Shown here: piece by piece, positions 1-7,963 of the stretch
How the letters are laid out: each line of letters opens with the position of its first letter
How positions within the stretch are numbered: the first letter of the stretch is position 1
NCBI GenBank assembly: GCA_020622085.1
Contig: JAHRYM010000001.1
Coordinates: forward strand, 1,663,144-1,727,143
DNA: 64,000 bases
Source: Paracoccaceae bacterium
GTDB lineage: Bacteria > Pseudomonadota > Alphaproteobacteria > Rhodobacterales > Rhodobacteraceae
Direction: 5' to 3'
Notes under the pieces: generated by a model
The model's database searches: none
What the model was told of the DNA's origin: nothing
Seen by the model: only the letters and a program-made list of their open reading frames with translations
Made by a program: the position numbers and the translations under genes

Positions 1-2
1 CG

Positions 3-359
3 GCGGATCCCGACATCATCTGCCTTGCGGGTTTCATGCGCATCCTCACGCCCGGTTTCGTCACCCGCTTTGAGGGCCGGATGCTCAACATCCACCCCTC
101 GCTCCTGCCGAAATACCCCGGCCTCCACACGCATCAACGTGCGCTCGATGCCGGCGATGCCGAGGCGGGGTGTTCGGTCCATGAAGTGACCGCCGACCTC
201 GATGCAGGCCCGATCCTTGGCCAGGCGCGGGTTCCGGTCCTGCCGGGTGACACCGCCGAAACCCTTGCCGCGCGTGTGCTGACGCAGGAACACCGGCTTT
301 ACCCCGCCGTGCTGCGCCGGTTCGCGATTGGCGACCGCCGGCCCGTCCTGCTGCCCTGA
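3..359 (+). CDS. purN: Phosphoribosylglycinamide formyltransferase, C-terminal part (5' end outside window)
   Basis: The reading frame is already open at the left edge, so only the last 118 residues are present. They match the GAR transformylase C-terminal half: LAGFMRILTP, then NIHPSLLPKY followed by GLHTH, then the AGD..AGCSVHEVT stretch with the DAGP motif. The family transfers a formyl group from 10-formyl-THF to GAR in purine synthesis. The conserved His and Asp residues that shape the folate site are in these segments. The gene ends normally at TGA and is followed by a 170-base gap before rnd. Partner purM would be expected upstream but is out of view. The family call is secure; the N-terminal half cannot be judged. 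Confidence 0.95.
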   Translation, partial: ADPDIICLAGFMRILTPGFVTRFEGRMLNIHPSLLPKYPGLHTHQRALDAGDAEAGCSVHEVTADLDAGPILGQARVPVLPGDTAETLAARVLTQEHRLYPAVLRRFAIGDRRPVLLP

Positions 360-386
360 CGCGCGCCCCTTGTTTCTCTTTTGCAA

Positions 387-441
387 AAATACTCCCGCCG
401 GAGGCGTCGCCCTGGGTTGACTCGCGGCGGATTGAGTATTT
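387..441. repeat. Intergenic inverted repeat AAATACTC/GAGTATTT
   Basis: In the purN-rnd gap an 8-base arm AAATACTC (387-394) is repeated inverted as GAGTATTT (434-441). The segment between is GC-rich and contains a small CCGCCGGAGG-type stem. Similar stretches (TTTGCAAAAATACTCCCGCC) are familiar to me as dispersed intergenic repeats in Rhodobacteraceae genomes; that statement is recollection, not computed. It may end purN transcription or act as a REP-like element. I see only one copy in this window. Confidence 0.55.
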
Positions 442-529
442 GGACAAAGAAGAAGCCGCATCTTTTCATTGCCGGGGATTTCACATAAGCGAGATCGAAG
501 CGGGATGACCCCGTGCAAAGCTGGACCCC

Positions 530-1684
530 ATGCAGACCATTAGCACAACCGACGACCTTGCGCGTTTCTGCGAGGCGGCCAAAGCCGAATCCTACGTCAC
601 GCTCGATACCGAATTCCTGCGCGAACGGACCTATTATTCGAAACTCTGCCTGATCCAGATGGCGCTTCCGGGCAAGAACGGCGCGGCGGTGCTGGTCGAT
701 CCGCTGGTCGACGGCTTGTCGATGGAGCCGCTTTACGACCTGTTCCGCCATGAAGGCACGGTCAAGGTCTTCCACGCGGCGCGCCAGGATCTCGAGATCT
801 TCTTTGTCGAAGGGAATGTCTTCCCGACGCCGCTTTTCGACACCCAGATCGCGGCCATGGTCTGTGGCTTTGGCGAACAGGTGGGTTACGAGACGCTGGT
901 GCGCAAGATCGCGCGCGAAAGCCTCGACAAGACCTCGCGCTTCACCGACTGGTCGCGCCGGCCGCTCTCCGAGGCGCAGAAGGCCTATGCGCTGGCCGAT
1001 GTCACCCACCTGCGCGTCATCTACGAATTCCTGTCGACCGAGTTGAAGAAGACTGGCCGCGAACCTTGGGTCGAGGAAGAGGAAGCGATCCTCCTGAACC
1101 CGGAAACCTACATCAACCGCCCCGAGGAGGCGTGGGAGAAGGTCAAGACGCGCACGACCTCGGGGAAGTTCCTGTCGGTAGTGCGGGAACTGGCGCGGTT
1201 CCGCGAGGAATATGCGCAAAGCCGCAACGTGCCGCGCAGCCGGGTCTACAAGGACGACGCGCTTCTGGAACTGGCTTCGACCAAGCCGACCTCGATCGAG
1301 GAACTGGGGCGGTCGCGGCTTTTGCTGCGCGAAGGCCGCCGGCCGGACATCGCCGAAGGCATCCTGTCGGCGATCAAGGTCGGGCTTGAGGCGCGACCCG
1401 AGACACATCCGCGCATCAAGGAAGACCACGAGCAGTTGCAGGTGAACACCGCGCTCGCCGATCTGCTGCGCGTGCTGCTGAAGGCCAAGTCCGAACAGGC
1501 GGGCGTGGCGCAGAAGCTGATCGCCACTTCGTCGGAGCTTGATGCCCTGGCTGCGGGGGAGCGCGACGTGGCGGCGCTGCACGGCTGGCGTGCCGAGGTT
1601 TTCGGCCAGGATGCCTTGCGTCTGTGCCGGGGCGAAATCGCACTGACGGCGCGGGGCCAGTCGGTGAAGGTGATCCCGGCCTGA
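530..1684 (+). CDS. rnd: Ribonuclease D
   Basis: A 384-residue DEDD-family 3'-5' exoribonuclease that trims tRNA 3' ends and other structured RNAs. The exonuclease residues are visible: D26 and E28 in LDTEF (Exo I), D87 in FHAARQDLE (Exo II), and Y153/D157 in AYALADV (Exo III, DEDDy type). An HRDC domain follows at roughly residues 205-290, and the overall length matches alphaproteobacterial RNase D. The start ATG at 530 is chosen because the first residues align with the family N-terminus. It is transcribed away from purN and ends 28 bases before a convergent lipoprotein gene. Confidence 0.95.
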   Translation: MQTISTTDDLARFCEAAKAESYVTLDTEFLRERTYYSKLCLIQMALPGKNGAAVLVDPLVDGLSMEPLYDLFRHEGTVKVFHAARQDLEIFFVEGNVFPTPLFDTQIAAMVCGFGEQVGYETLVRKIARESLDKTSRFTDWSRRPLSEAQKAYALADVTHLRVIYEFLSTELKKTGREPWVEEEEAILLNPETYINRPEEAWEKVKTRTTSGKFLSVVRELARFREEYAQSRNVPRSRVYKDDALLELASTKPTSIEELGRSRLLLREGRRPDIAEGILSAIKVGLEARPETHPRIKEDHEQLQVNTALADLLRVLLKAKSEQAGVAQKLIATSSELDALAAGERDVAALHGWRAEVFGQDALRLCRGEIALTARGQSVKVIPA

Positions 1685-1711
1685 CGGCGGGATCGCGCGC
1701 GCCCCGCAGGA

Positions 1712-2188
1712 TCAGCGCGACGAGACTTGGCTGTTGCGCAGGCCCTGGACGACGATCTTGCTGATGCCGTCCAGCTTGCGGTTGGTGACGAAGGCGGCGG
1801 CCGTCACTTCGCGCGATTGCGGGGTCGAGACGCGGCGCGCGCCTTGTGGCTCGGACAGGACGAAGCGGTAGGTCAGCACGCCGTCAACCGGCTCGCCATC
1901 GTTTTCCGCGACCAGCTCGGCATCCCAGAACCCTTGCGTGGGCGGCAAGCCCGTCGCCTGGATGATCGCGCCCTGCGGCGTGCGGTTCACTGTCATCGCC
2001 GTCACCTGATCGACCAGCGGGCGGGGATCGACCTTGGCAACCATCCCGGCTTCCAGCGCCGAGACCTCGCGCGATTGCGACTGCGAGCCTCCGAACCAGT
2101 TGAAGGGATTGAACCGGCTGTCGCGGATGCGGCCACAGCCCGCCACAACCAGCGTGACGACAAGCGTTACCGTGACAATCCGCTTCAT
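1712..2188 (-). CDS. Small putative lipoprotein of unknown function
   Basis: A 158-residue protein starting at ATG 2188, chosen because GGGGGACCGGA lies directly upstream and because the N-terminus is then a short lipoprotein signal: MKRIVTVTLVV, a hydrophobic stretch, and the lipobox VVAGC with the acylated Cys near residue 18. After the Cys come RDSRFNPFNWFGGS and a Ser/Gln-rich linker, then a compact domain ending LRNSQVSSR. I recognise the type as a conserved Rhodobacterales lipoprotein but cannot name a function. It is convergent with rnd and divergent from sufE. It is probably anchored in the inner or outer membrane, facing the periplasm. Confidence 0.8.
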   Translation of the reverse strand: MKRIVTVTLVVTLVVAGCGRIRDSRFNPFNWFGGSQSQSREVSALEAGMVAKVDPRPLVDQVTAMTVNRTPQGAIIQATGLPPTQGFWDAELVAENDGEPVDGVLTYRFVLSEPQGARRVSTPQSREVTAAAFVTNRKLDGISKIVVQGLRNSQVSSR

Positions 2189-2330
2189 TCCGGTCCCCCG
2201 ATGGCCCTGCCCGGCGACTTTCCCGGGCCCCCGCATTCGGTAGCCTATTCGTGCCAGCCTGAAAAGGGGGCGTGGCTGGACCTTGGCGCGCGCCGTGCTT
2301 AAGTAGGAGCAATGTCAGCACGAGGCTCCC

Positions 2331-2762
2331 ATGGCAACTGCCGCCTTTGAAGAGATCGCCGAAACCTTCGACTTCCTGGACGACTGGGAAGACCGCTATC
2401 GCCACATCATCGAACTGGGCAAGGCGATGCCCGGACTTGCAGCCGAAGTGAAGGTGCCGGCGATCAAGGTCGAGGGCTGCGCAAGCCAGGTCTGGTTCCT
2501 GCCGCGGATCAGCGGATCGGGGCCTTCGGTGCGGTTCGATTTCGAAGGCGACAGCGACGCGATGATCGTGCGCGGGCTGATCGCGGTGCTGCATGCACTG
2601 TATTCCGGCGTGCCGGTGTCCGAGGTGCAGGGGATCGCGGCGCAGGCAGAACTGGCGCGGCTGGGGCTTGACCAGCACCTGTCCTCGCAACGCTCGAACG
2701 GGGTGCGGGCGATGGTCGGCCGGATCCAGAAATTCGCCGCCGAAGCGGCTGCCGCTGCCTAA
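2331..2762 (+). CDS. sufE: SufE-family sulfur acceptor protein
   Basis: A 143-residue SufE/YgdK-type protein. It would accept persulfide sulfur from the cysteine desulfurase SufS and pass it on for Fe-S cluster assembly. The catalytic Cys is C50 in VEGCASQVW, the family signature loop. The N-terminal helix (DWEDRYRHIIELGK) and the later segment (RGLIAVLHALYSG) also match. The ATG at 2331 has GAGG about six bases upstream. It is monocistronic here and not linked to a suf operon in view. Its last four bases overlap the end of the convergent flavin oxidoreductase gene. Confidence 0.93.
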   Translation: MATAAFEEIAETFDFLDDWEDRYRHIIELGKAMPGLAAEVKVPAIKVEGCASQVWFLPRISGSGPSVRFDFEGDSDAMIVRGLIAVLHALYSGVPVSEVQGIAAQAELARLGLDQHLSSQRSNGVRAMVGRIQKFAAEAAAAA

Positions 2763-4723
2763 ATCGCGGCGCCGGCCTTCAATCCCTCATAGACCGCTTC
2801 TTCGGCGGTGCGGGGTGCCAGCGCGTCACCGATGATGTGCAACTCGGTGCCCTGCCCGGCAAATCTTTCGGCCAGCGCGGCCGCCAGATCGTCCACCGGG
2901 CCGTGGCCAAGACTTGCGATCACGGTGTCGATTCCCTCCATCTCGACCGCATCGCCGGAGGCGGTGTGCTGCAGATAGACCGTATCGCCCGAGGTGCCGT
3001 AAAGCCGCATGTAGGGCCGCACCTCGACCCCCAGCCGGTGCAGGGTCGCCGCAAGATCGTCGCGGACGTAAAGCGGCAGCACCTCGCCGGCATGGGTGCC
3101 GTTGACGGCCAGGGTCACGCGCGATCCTTCCCGCGCGAGCATCTCGGCCAGCCCCGGCCCGATCCAGTCGCAGCGCCAGTCGGCGATCAGCACCCGCGCG
3201 CCCGGCCTCGCCTCGCGCCGCAGCACCTGCCAGGCGGTCAGGATGGGAATGGCGCCATCGGTCGGCAGGTCGGGCTGAAACGGTCTCGCGCCGGTGGCGA
3301 GGATCACGGCATCGGGCGCCTTTGCCGCCACCAGATCTGGCGTGACAGCAACGCCACGCTCGACGCGAACGCCCGCAAGTTCCATCTCGCGCATCAGGTT
3401 GGTGACAATGCCGCCGAATTCCGCCCGGCGCGGCAGAAGCTGCGCCAGCAGTGCCTGCCCGCCCAACTGGCTGGCGGCTTCGAAGAGCGTCACTTCATGC
3501 CCGCGCGCCGCAGCCGTGGCGGCCGCCTTCATCCCCGCCGGCCCACCGCCGACGACCATGACGCGCTTGCGCCGCGTGACGGGGGTCAGGCGGCCATAGG
3601 CCAGCTCGCGGCCCGTCTCGGGGTGCTGGATGCAGGAAATCGGCAGTCCACGGTGGAAATGCCCGATGCAGGCCTGATTGCAGCCGATGCAGGCGCGGAT
3701 ATCGTCGGTTGCCCCCCGGCTGGCCTTTTGCGGCATGTCCGGGTCGCAGATCAGCGCGCGGGTCATGCCGCAGACATCGGCGTGACCGGCAGCCAGGATC
3801 GCCTCGGCCTCCTGCGGCTGGTTGATGCGACCGACGACGAAGACCGGGATCTTCAGCCGCTTGCGGAAGCGGCCCGCATCTGGGGCGACATAACCCGGCT
3901 GGTAGGCCATCGGCGGCGCGATGTGGATCGCGCCCCCGGTCGAGGCGGACGTGCCGGTGGTGATGCTGACGTAATCGAGCCGCGATCCGAGTGCTGCGCA
4001 GGCGTCTTCGGCCTCCGCCATGGTCAGGCCTTCGTCGTCGCGTTCGCCGGCGCTGATGCGCAGGCCGATGACGAAGCCTTCGTCGGTGGCAGCGCGGATC
4101 GCGTCACACACCTGTTCCAGAAACAGCAGGCGCCCCCCATCGCCGCCGCCATGGGCATCGCTGCGCTGGTTGACGCGCGGGTTGAGGAACTGCGACGGCA
4201 GGTAGCCGTGGCTCGCCACGACCTCGACCCCGTCGAAACCCGCAGCCCGCACCCGGCGCGCGGCCGCGGCGTAGCCCGCAACGATGTCCGCGATCATCGC
4301 CACATCCATCGCCCGGGGCATGACATGGAAGCGTTCATTGGGGCTTGCCGAGGGCGCATAGGCCACCGCCAGCAGGCCGTCGGCGCTTTCCATGATCTCG
4401 CGCCCTGGATGGAAAAGCTGCGACACGATCGCCGCGCCTTCGGCATGGACCGCATCGGCCAGCGCGCGGTAGCCGGGGATGCAGTCGTCCGAGGTCGCCA
4501 TCAGCAGGTGCGAGGTGTAGCGCGCGGTTTCATGCACCCCCGCCACCTGCGTCACGATCAACCCGACGCCGCCCCTCGCCCGTGCGGCGTGATAGGCGAC
4601 CAGCGCGGGATTGACCCTGCCTTCCGTCGGAAGGGTCGTATCATGCCCCGTCGACATGATGCGGTTCTTCAGCTCCATCCCGCGGATGGTCAGGGGTGAA
4701 AACAGGTGCGGGAAACTGGCCAT
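2759..4723 (-). CDS. OYE-type NADH:flavin oxidoreductase with 4Fe-4S and FAD/NAD domains (2,4-dienoyl-CoA reductase / trimethylamine dehydrogenase family)
   Basis: A 654-residue three-domain enzyme. Residues about 1-340 form an Old Yellow Enzyme FMN barrel (FSPLTIRGMELKNRIMSTGH at the start). Next comes the iron-sulfur motif CIGCNQACIG with a fourth Cys in PISCIQHP. Then there is an FAD/NAD(P) Rossmann domain beginning VMVVGGGPAGMKAAA. This architecture is shared by dienoyl-CoA reductase, trimethylamine dehydrogenase and N-methylproline (stachydrine) demethylases. The substrate cannot be fixed, but a methylated amine is plausible. The start at 4723 has GGAG seven bases upstream; longer in-frame starts would overlap the divergent regulator. 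The neighbour XRE-cupin gene probably controls it. Confidence 0.85.
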   Translation of the reverse strand: MASFPHLFSPLTIRGMELKNRIMSTGHDTTLPTEGRVNPALVAYHAARARGGVGLIVTQVAGVHETARYTSHLLMATSDDCIPGYRALADAVHAEGAAIVSQLFHPGREIMESADGLLAVAYAPSASPNERFHVMPRAMDVAMIADIVAGYAAAARRVRAAGFDGVEVVASHGYLPSQFLNPRVNQRSDAHGGGDGGRLLFLEQVCDAIRAATDEGFVIGLRISAGERDDEGLTMAEAEDACAALGSRLDYVSITTGTSASTGGAIHIAPPMAYQPGYVAPDAGRFRKRLKIPVFVVGRINQPQEAEAILAAGHADVCGMTRALICDPDMPQKASRGATDDIRACIGCNQACIGHFHRGLPISCIQHPETGRELAYGRLTPVTRRKRVMVVGGGPAGMKAAATAAARGHEVTLFEAASQLGGQALLAQLLPRRAEFGGIVTNLMREMELAGVRVERGVAVTPDLVAAKAPDAVILATGARPFQPDLPTDGAIPILTAWQVLRREARPGARVLIADWRCDWIGPGLAEMLAREGSRVTLAVNGTHAGEVLPLYVRDDLAATLHRLGVEVRPYMRLYGTSGDTVYLQHTASGDAVEMEGIDTVIASLGHGPVDDLAAALAERFAGQGTELHIIGDALAPRTAEEAVYEGLKAGAAI

Positions 4724-4765
4724 GGTCGGCTCCATCTGGGATGGCGGGAAGCTAACGATGTCAGT

Positions 4766-4786
4766 AAAATATTCAATGAATTTTTT
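4766..4786. promoter_or_regulatory. Candidate operator/promoter between oxidoreductase and XRE-cupin genes
   Basis: The 116-base divergent intergenic region has an AT-rich core in an otherwise GC-rich window. Within it ATTC-AAT-GAAT (4771-4781) is an inverted repeat. With two mismatches it extends to AAAATATTC/GAATTTTTT across 4766-4786. A small palindrome at this position suits a dimeric HTH regulator controlling both directions. This is inferred from position and symmetry only. Confidence 0.4.
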
Positions 4787-4839
4787 AACCATGGAAAAAT
4801 CTCTTGTCCGAACCGTCAGGTTGCGCCAGCTTGTCGCCA

Positions 4840-5406
4840 ATGATGTCCGATGACCCACTGATCCTTGGCGAAAGGATGCGCGGGCTGCGCAAGCGGCGCG
4901 GGCTGACATTGGCAGAGCTTGCCTCCGCAGCCGGGCTGTCGACCGGCTACATCAGCCAGCTGGAACGCGACCTCGCCCAGCCCTCGATCCCGGCACTGGT
5001 GGCGATTGCCCGGGCGCTGGGCGTCACCGTGCAGTGGTTCTTTGCCGGCAGCCAACCCGTTCCGCCCGAAGAGCATGGCTTCGTCATCCGTCGCGCCAAC
5101 CGGCTCAGCCTGTCCTATGCGGGCGGGATCGTCGATGAATTGCTGACGCCCAGGCTGAACCTGCAGGTCGAGATGATCCATACCCGCCTGCCCGCCGGGG
5201 CGGAAAGTGCCGAAAGCTACAGCCACGAGGGTGATGAGGTCGGACTGGTGCTGGAGGGCCGGGTCGAGTTCTGGGTGGCCGAGCGGCATTTCCTGTTGGC
5301 GGCGGGCGACAGCATCAGCTTTTCGTCGCAAAACCCGCACCGCTACCGCAACCCCGGTCCGGGTGATGCGGTGATCCTCTGGGCGATCAGTCCGCCCTGC
5401 TTCTGA
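4840..5406 (+). CDS. XRE-family transcriptional regulator with C-terminal cupin domain
   Basis: A 188-residue regulator. Residues about 10-65 are an HTH_XRE domain (GERMRGLRKRRGLTLAEL, then AGLSTGYISQLERD). Residues about 110-185 are a cupin (PAGAESAESYSHEGDEVGLV, then EGRVEFWV and SQNPHRYRNPG) that would bind a small effector. The layout is that of PuuR-like regulators of amine, amino-acid or polyamine catabolism. The ATG at 4840 (MMSDDP) is preferred over an upstream in-frame start because the HTH begins just after it; no clear ribosome site is visible, so the start is uncertain by a few codons. It is divergent from the OYE-type oxidoreductase and likely regulates it. Confidence 0.87.
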   Translation: MMSDDPLILGERMRGLRKRRGLTLAELASAAGLSTGYISQLERDLAQPSIPALVAIARALGVTVQWFFAGSQPVPPEEHGFVIRRANRLSLSYAGGIVDELLTPRLNLQVEMIHTRLPAGAESAESYSHEGDEVGLVLEGRVEFWVAERHFLLAAGDSISFSSQNPHRYRNPGPGDAVILWAISPPCF

Positions 5407-5528
5407 CGCGCCGGACGGCTTGACGCCCCGCCCCCCTGCCCCCAGATGGTAACGCAAGCGGTGGCCCCGGGGGGCCGGACCGGCCGGACATCGGCCCATA
5501 ATGGCCAGATGGCCGGGAAAACCTCGAC

Positions 5529-6506
5529 ATGGCATCCCTTTCGATCCTCGATCTGGTCCGCGTCAACGAAGGATCGGACGCGCGCGTTGCACTCGACAAT
5601 GCCCGCGCTCTCGCCGCGCGGGCCGAAGACTGGGGATACAAGCGGATCTGGTTTGCCGAGCATCACAACATGGAAGGCATCGCCAGCGCCGCGACCTCGA
5701 TCGTGATCGCCCATATCGCCGCCGGGTCACGCACCATCCGCGTCGGTGCGGGCGGGATCATGCTGCCGAACCACTCGCCTTACATCATCGCCGAACAGTT
5801 CGGCACGCTGGCCCGGCTGTTTCCCGGCCGCATCGACCTTGGCCTTGGCCGCGCGCCGGGCACCGATCAGCTGACGCTGCGGGCCTTGCGCCGCGCTGCG
5901 GACAGCGCGGATCGCTTTCCCTATGACGTGATGGAACTGCAATCCTACTTCGCCCCTGCCACGCCCGGAACGAAGATCCTGGCCGTTCCGGCGGCGGGAA
6001 CCGGGGTGCCGCTCTGGATCCTCGGCTCCAGCACCTATGGCGCGATGCTGGCGGCGGAACTGGGCCTGCCCTATGCCTTCGCCTCGCATTTCGCGCCCGA
6101 CATGCTGATCCCGGCGCTCCAGACCTACCGGAGCCGCTTCAAGCCTTCGGCCCAGTTGGACCGCCCCTATGCGATGGTCGGGGTAAACGTCATCGCCGCC
6201 CGGACGGATGCCGAGGCGCGACGCCTTGCCACCACGCAGCAGATGTCCTTCACCGGAATCTTCCGGGGTGCGCGCGGGCTGGCGCAGCCGCCGATCGAGG
6301 ATATCGAAACCTACTGGACCCCGGTGGAAAGGGCGCAGGTGCTGGCCATGCTTTCCCGCTCGATCATCGGCAGTCGGGGAACGGTGGCATCCGGCCTTGC
6401 GGCACTGGTCGCGGAAACCGGCGCAGACGAGGTGATGGTGGTGTCGGACGTCCATGACTTCGACGCCCGCCTCCAGTCGTTCGAAATCATCGCGCAAACG
6501 GGCTGA
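5529..6506 (+). CDS. Luciferase-like FMN-dependent monooxygenase (LLM class, MsnO8-like)
   Basis: A 325-residue bacterial-luciferase-fold (TIM barrel) oxidoreductase using reduced flavin supplied by a separate reductase. Family hallmarks are [11 protein letters not shown] at the N-terminus, [39 protein letters not shown] and [13 protein letters not shown]. The length is typical. The substrate is unknown; most members of this subgroup are uncharacterised. It is 122 bases downstream of the XRE-cupin gene on the same strand. A flavin reductase gene occurs 43 kb away, but nothing shows they act together. Confidence 0.88.
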   Translation: MASLSILDLVRVNEGSDARVALDNARALAARAEDWGYKRIWFAEHHNMEGIASAATSIVIAHIAAGSRTIRVGAGGIMLPNHSPYIIAEQFGTLARLFPGRIDLGLGRAPGTDQLTLRALRRAADSADRFPYDVMELQSYFAPATPGTKILAVPAAGTGVPLWILGSSTYGAMLAAELGLPYAFASHFAPDMLIPALQTYRSRFKPSAQLDRPYAMVGVNVIAARTDAEARRLATTQQMSFTGIFRGARGLAQPPIEDIETYWTPVERAQVLAMLSRSIIGSRGTVASGLAALVAETGADEVMVVSDVHDFDARLQSFEIIAQTG

Positions 6507-6642
6507 GGGTGGCCAGCGCCCCGGTGCCGACGCCAAGGCCTTTTGCGCTACCACCAATTGCCGCATCGCCAGCCCGGAACGCAGCGGCATTCATTGACAT
6601 TGGGCCGGGAATCGAAAACTGACTGTCCTGCACAGGTTTTAA

Positions 6643-6662
6643 GGCAGCCCCCAAAGGCTGCC
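6643..6662 (+). promoter_or_regulatory. Perfect hairpin in leader of first RND operon
   Basis: GGCAGCC (6643-6649) and GGCTGCC (6656-6662) form a perfect 7-bp stem with a six-base loop, ending 12 bases before the GAGGG ribosome site of the membrane fusion protein gene. A second short palindrome, CCTG-CA-CAGG, lies at 6627-6636 and is followed by TTTT. The pair could be a regulator operator or the terminator of the upstream monooxygenase gene. No regulator gene is adjacent. Confidence 0.35.
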
Positions 6663-6685
6663 ACCCGGTCCGACGAGGGTTCCAC

Positions 6686-7963
6686 ATGATCAAACGACTC
6701 ATCATCGCAATCATCCTGCTGGCTCTGATCGGGGGTGGGCTCGTTGGCTTCAACCTCTACAAGGCGAAGATGATCGCGCAGTTCTTCGCCTCGCGCCCCG
6801 TCCCGCCGGCGGTGGTCTCGACGGTCGAGGCCAGGCCCGGGGAGTGGCTTCCGGTGATCGAGGCGATCGGCACCGTCAACGCCTCGCAGGGCGTCGATCT
6901 GACGGTCGAAACGGCAGGTGTGGTCAAGGAGATCCTGTTCAAGCCCAGCCAGCATGTCGCGGCCGGGGAGGTTCTGCTGCGGCTCGACAATGTCGTGCAG
7001 CGCGCCGACCTGGAGGCCGCGCGCACGGCGCTGGAGCTTGACCGCACCAACCTGCGGCGCGCGCAGGAACTGCAAAGCCGGGGCGTGGCCTCGAACGTGT
7101 CGCTCGACAGTTCCGAAGCCGCCGCCCGCGCCTCGGAGGCGCAGGTGGCGCGTGCCACGGCGATTGTGGAACAGCGGCAACTGAGCGCGCCCTTCGCGGG
7201 GGCCATAGGGCTCAGCCGGGTCGACCTGGGGCAATATGTGGCGCCGGGGATGATCGTGACCACGCTTCAGGATCTGGACACGATGCGCGTGGATTTCAGC
7301 CTGCCCGAACAGGAACTTCCCAGCCTGGCGATCGGCCTGCCACTCGATGTGCGCATCGAGGGCGCCGAACAGGCGTTCCGCGGCGAGATCGCGGGCATTG
7401 ATCCGCGTGTCGACCCGTCAAGCCGCATGGTCTCGATCCGGGGCACGATCCAGGGGGTGAACGGCGGACTGACGCCGGGACAGTTCGTGCGGATCAAGGT
7501 CGAGCTGCCGAAGGAAGACGGCGTGATCGCCCTGCCGCAGACCACGCTGGTTTCAAGCCTTTATGGCGATTACGTCTATGTCGTGCGCCCGAAACCCGCC
7601 GATGCCAACGCCGCCGCCCCAGCGGGCGCGGACCAGTCGGCCAAGGACGCGCCGCAACTGGCGCTGTCGCAGATCTTCGTAAAGGTCGGCCGTCGCTCGG
7701 GCGGGCAGGTCGAGATTCTTGACGGGATCGTGCCCGGCGACCAGGTCGTGACGGCAGGCCAGAACCGGTTGTCGAACGGCATGCCCGCCGTGGTTGACAA
7801 CAGCGTAAACCCGGCCGTCCCGGGGGGGAACGCGGCAGCCGCCGGCCCGGCGGACGGTCCCGCCCAAGACGCCACGAATGCTGCTACCGGCACCGCGCCT
7901 GACGCATCAGCCCCCACCGCCACCGACACCGGCAACGCCGGCGAAGGGACGGCCAGCCAATGA
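6686..7963 (+). CDS. RND efflux periplasmic adaptor (membrane fusion protein)
   Basis: A 425-residue HlyD/AcrA-type adaptor. It has an N-terminal membrane anchor (LIIAIILLALIGGGLVGF). The lipoyl half-motifs are GTVNASQGVDLTVETAGVV and QLSAPFAGAIGLSRVDLGQ, flanking an alpha-hairpin at about residues 105-165. Beta-barrel and membrane-proximal domains follow (PEQELPSLAIGLPL, then LTPGQFVRIKVELP). The last 40 residues are an Ala/Pro/Thr-rich tail. The ATG has GAGGG seven bases upstream. The stop overlaps the start of the pump gene (ATGA), so the two are translationally coupled. The adaptor bridges the inner-membrane pump to an outer-membrane channel not encoded here. Confidence 0.92.
   Translation: MIKRLIIAIILLALIGGGLVGFNLYKAKMIAQFFASRPVPPAVVSTVEARPGEWLPVIEAIGTVNASQGVDLTVETAGVVKEILFKPSQHVAAGEVLLRLDNVVQRADLEAARTALELDRTNLRRAQELQSRGVASNVSLDSSEAAARASEAQVARATAIVEQRQLSAPFAGAIGLSRVDLGQYVAPGMIVTTLQDLDTMRVDFSLPEQELPSLAIGLPLDVRIEGAEQAFRGEIAGIDPRVDPSSRMVSIRGTIQGVNGGLTPGQFVRIKVELPKEDGVIALPQTTLVSSLYGDYVYVVRPKPADANAAAPAGADQSAKDAPQLALSQIFVKVGRRSGGQVEILDGIVPGDQVVTAGQNRLSNGMPAVVDNSVNPAVPGGNAAAAGPADGPAQDATNAATGTAPDASAPTATDTGNAGEGTASQ

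Noticed and set aside
2837..4699. Long open frame (620 codons) antisense to the OYE-type oxidoreductase gene
   Set aside because: It is a shadow of a high-GC gene: composition is Arg/His/Ala-rich with no recognisable domain, whereas the opposite strand has clear motifs.
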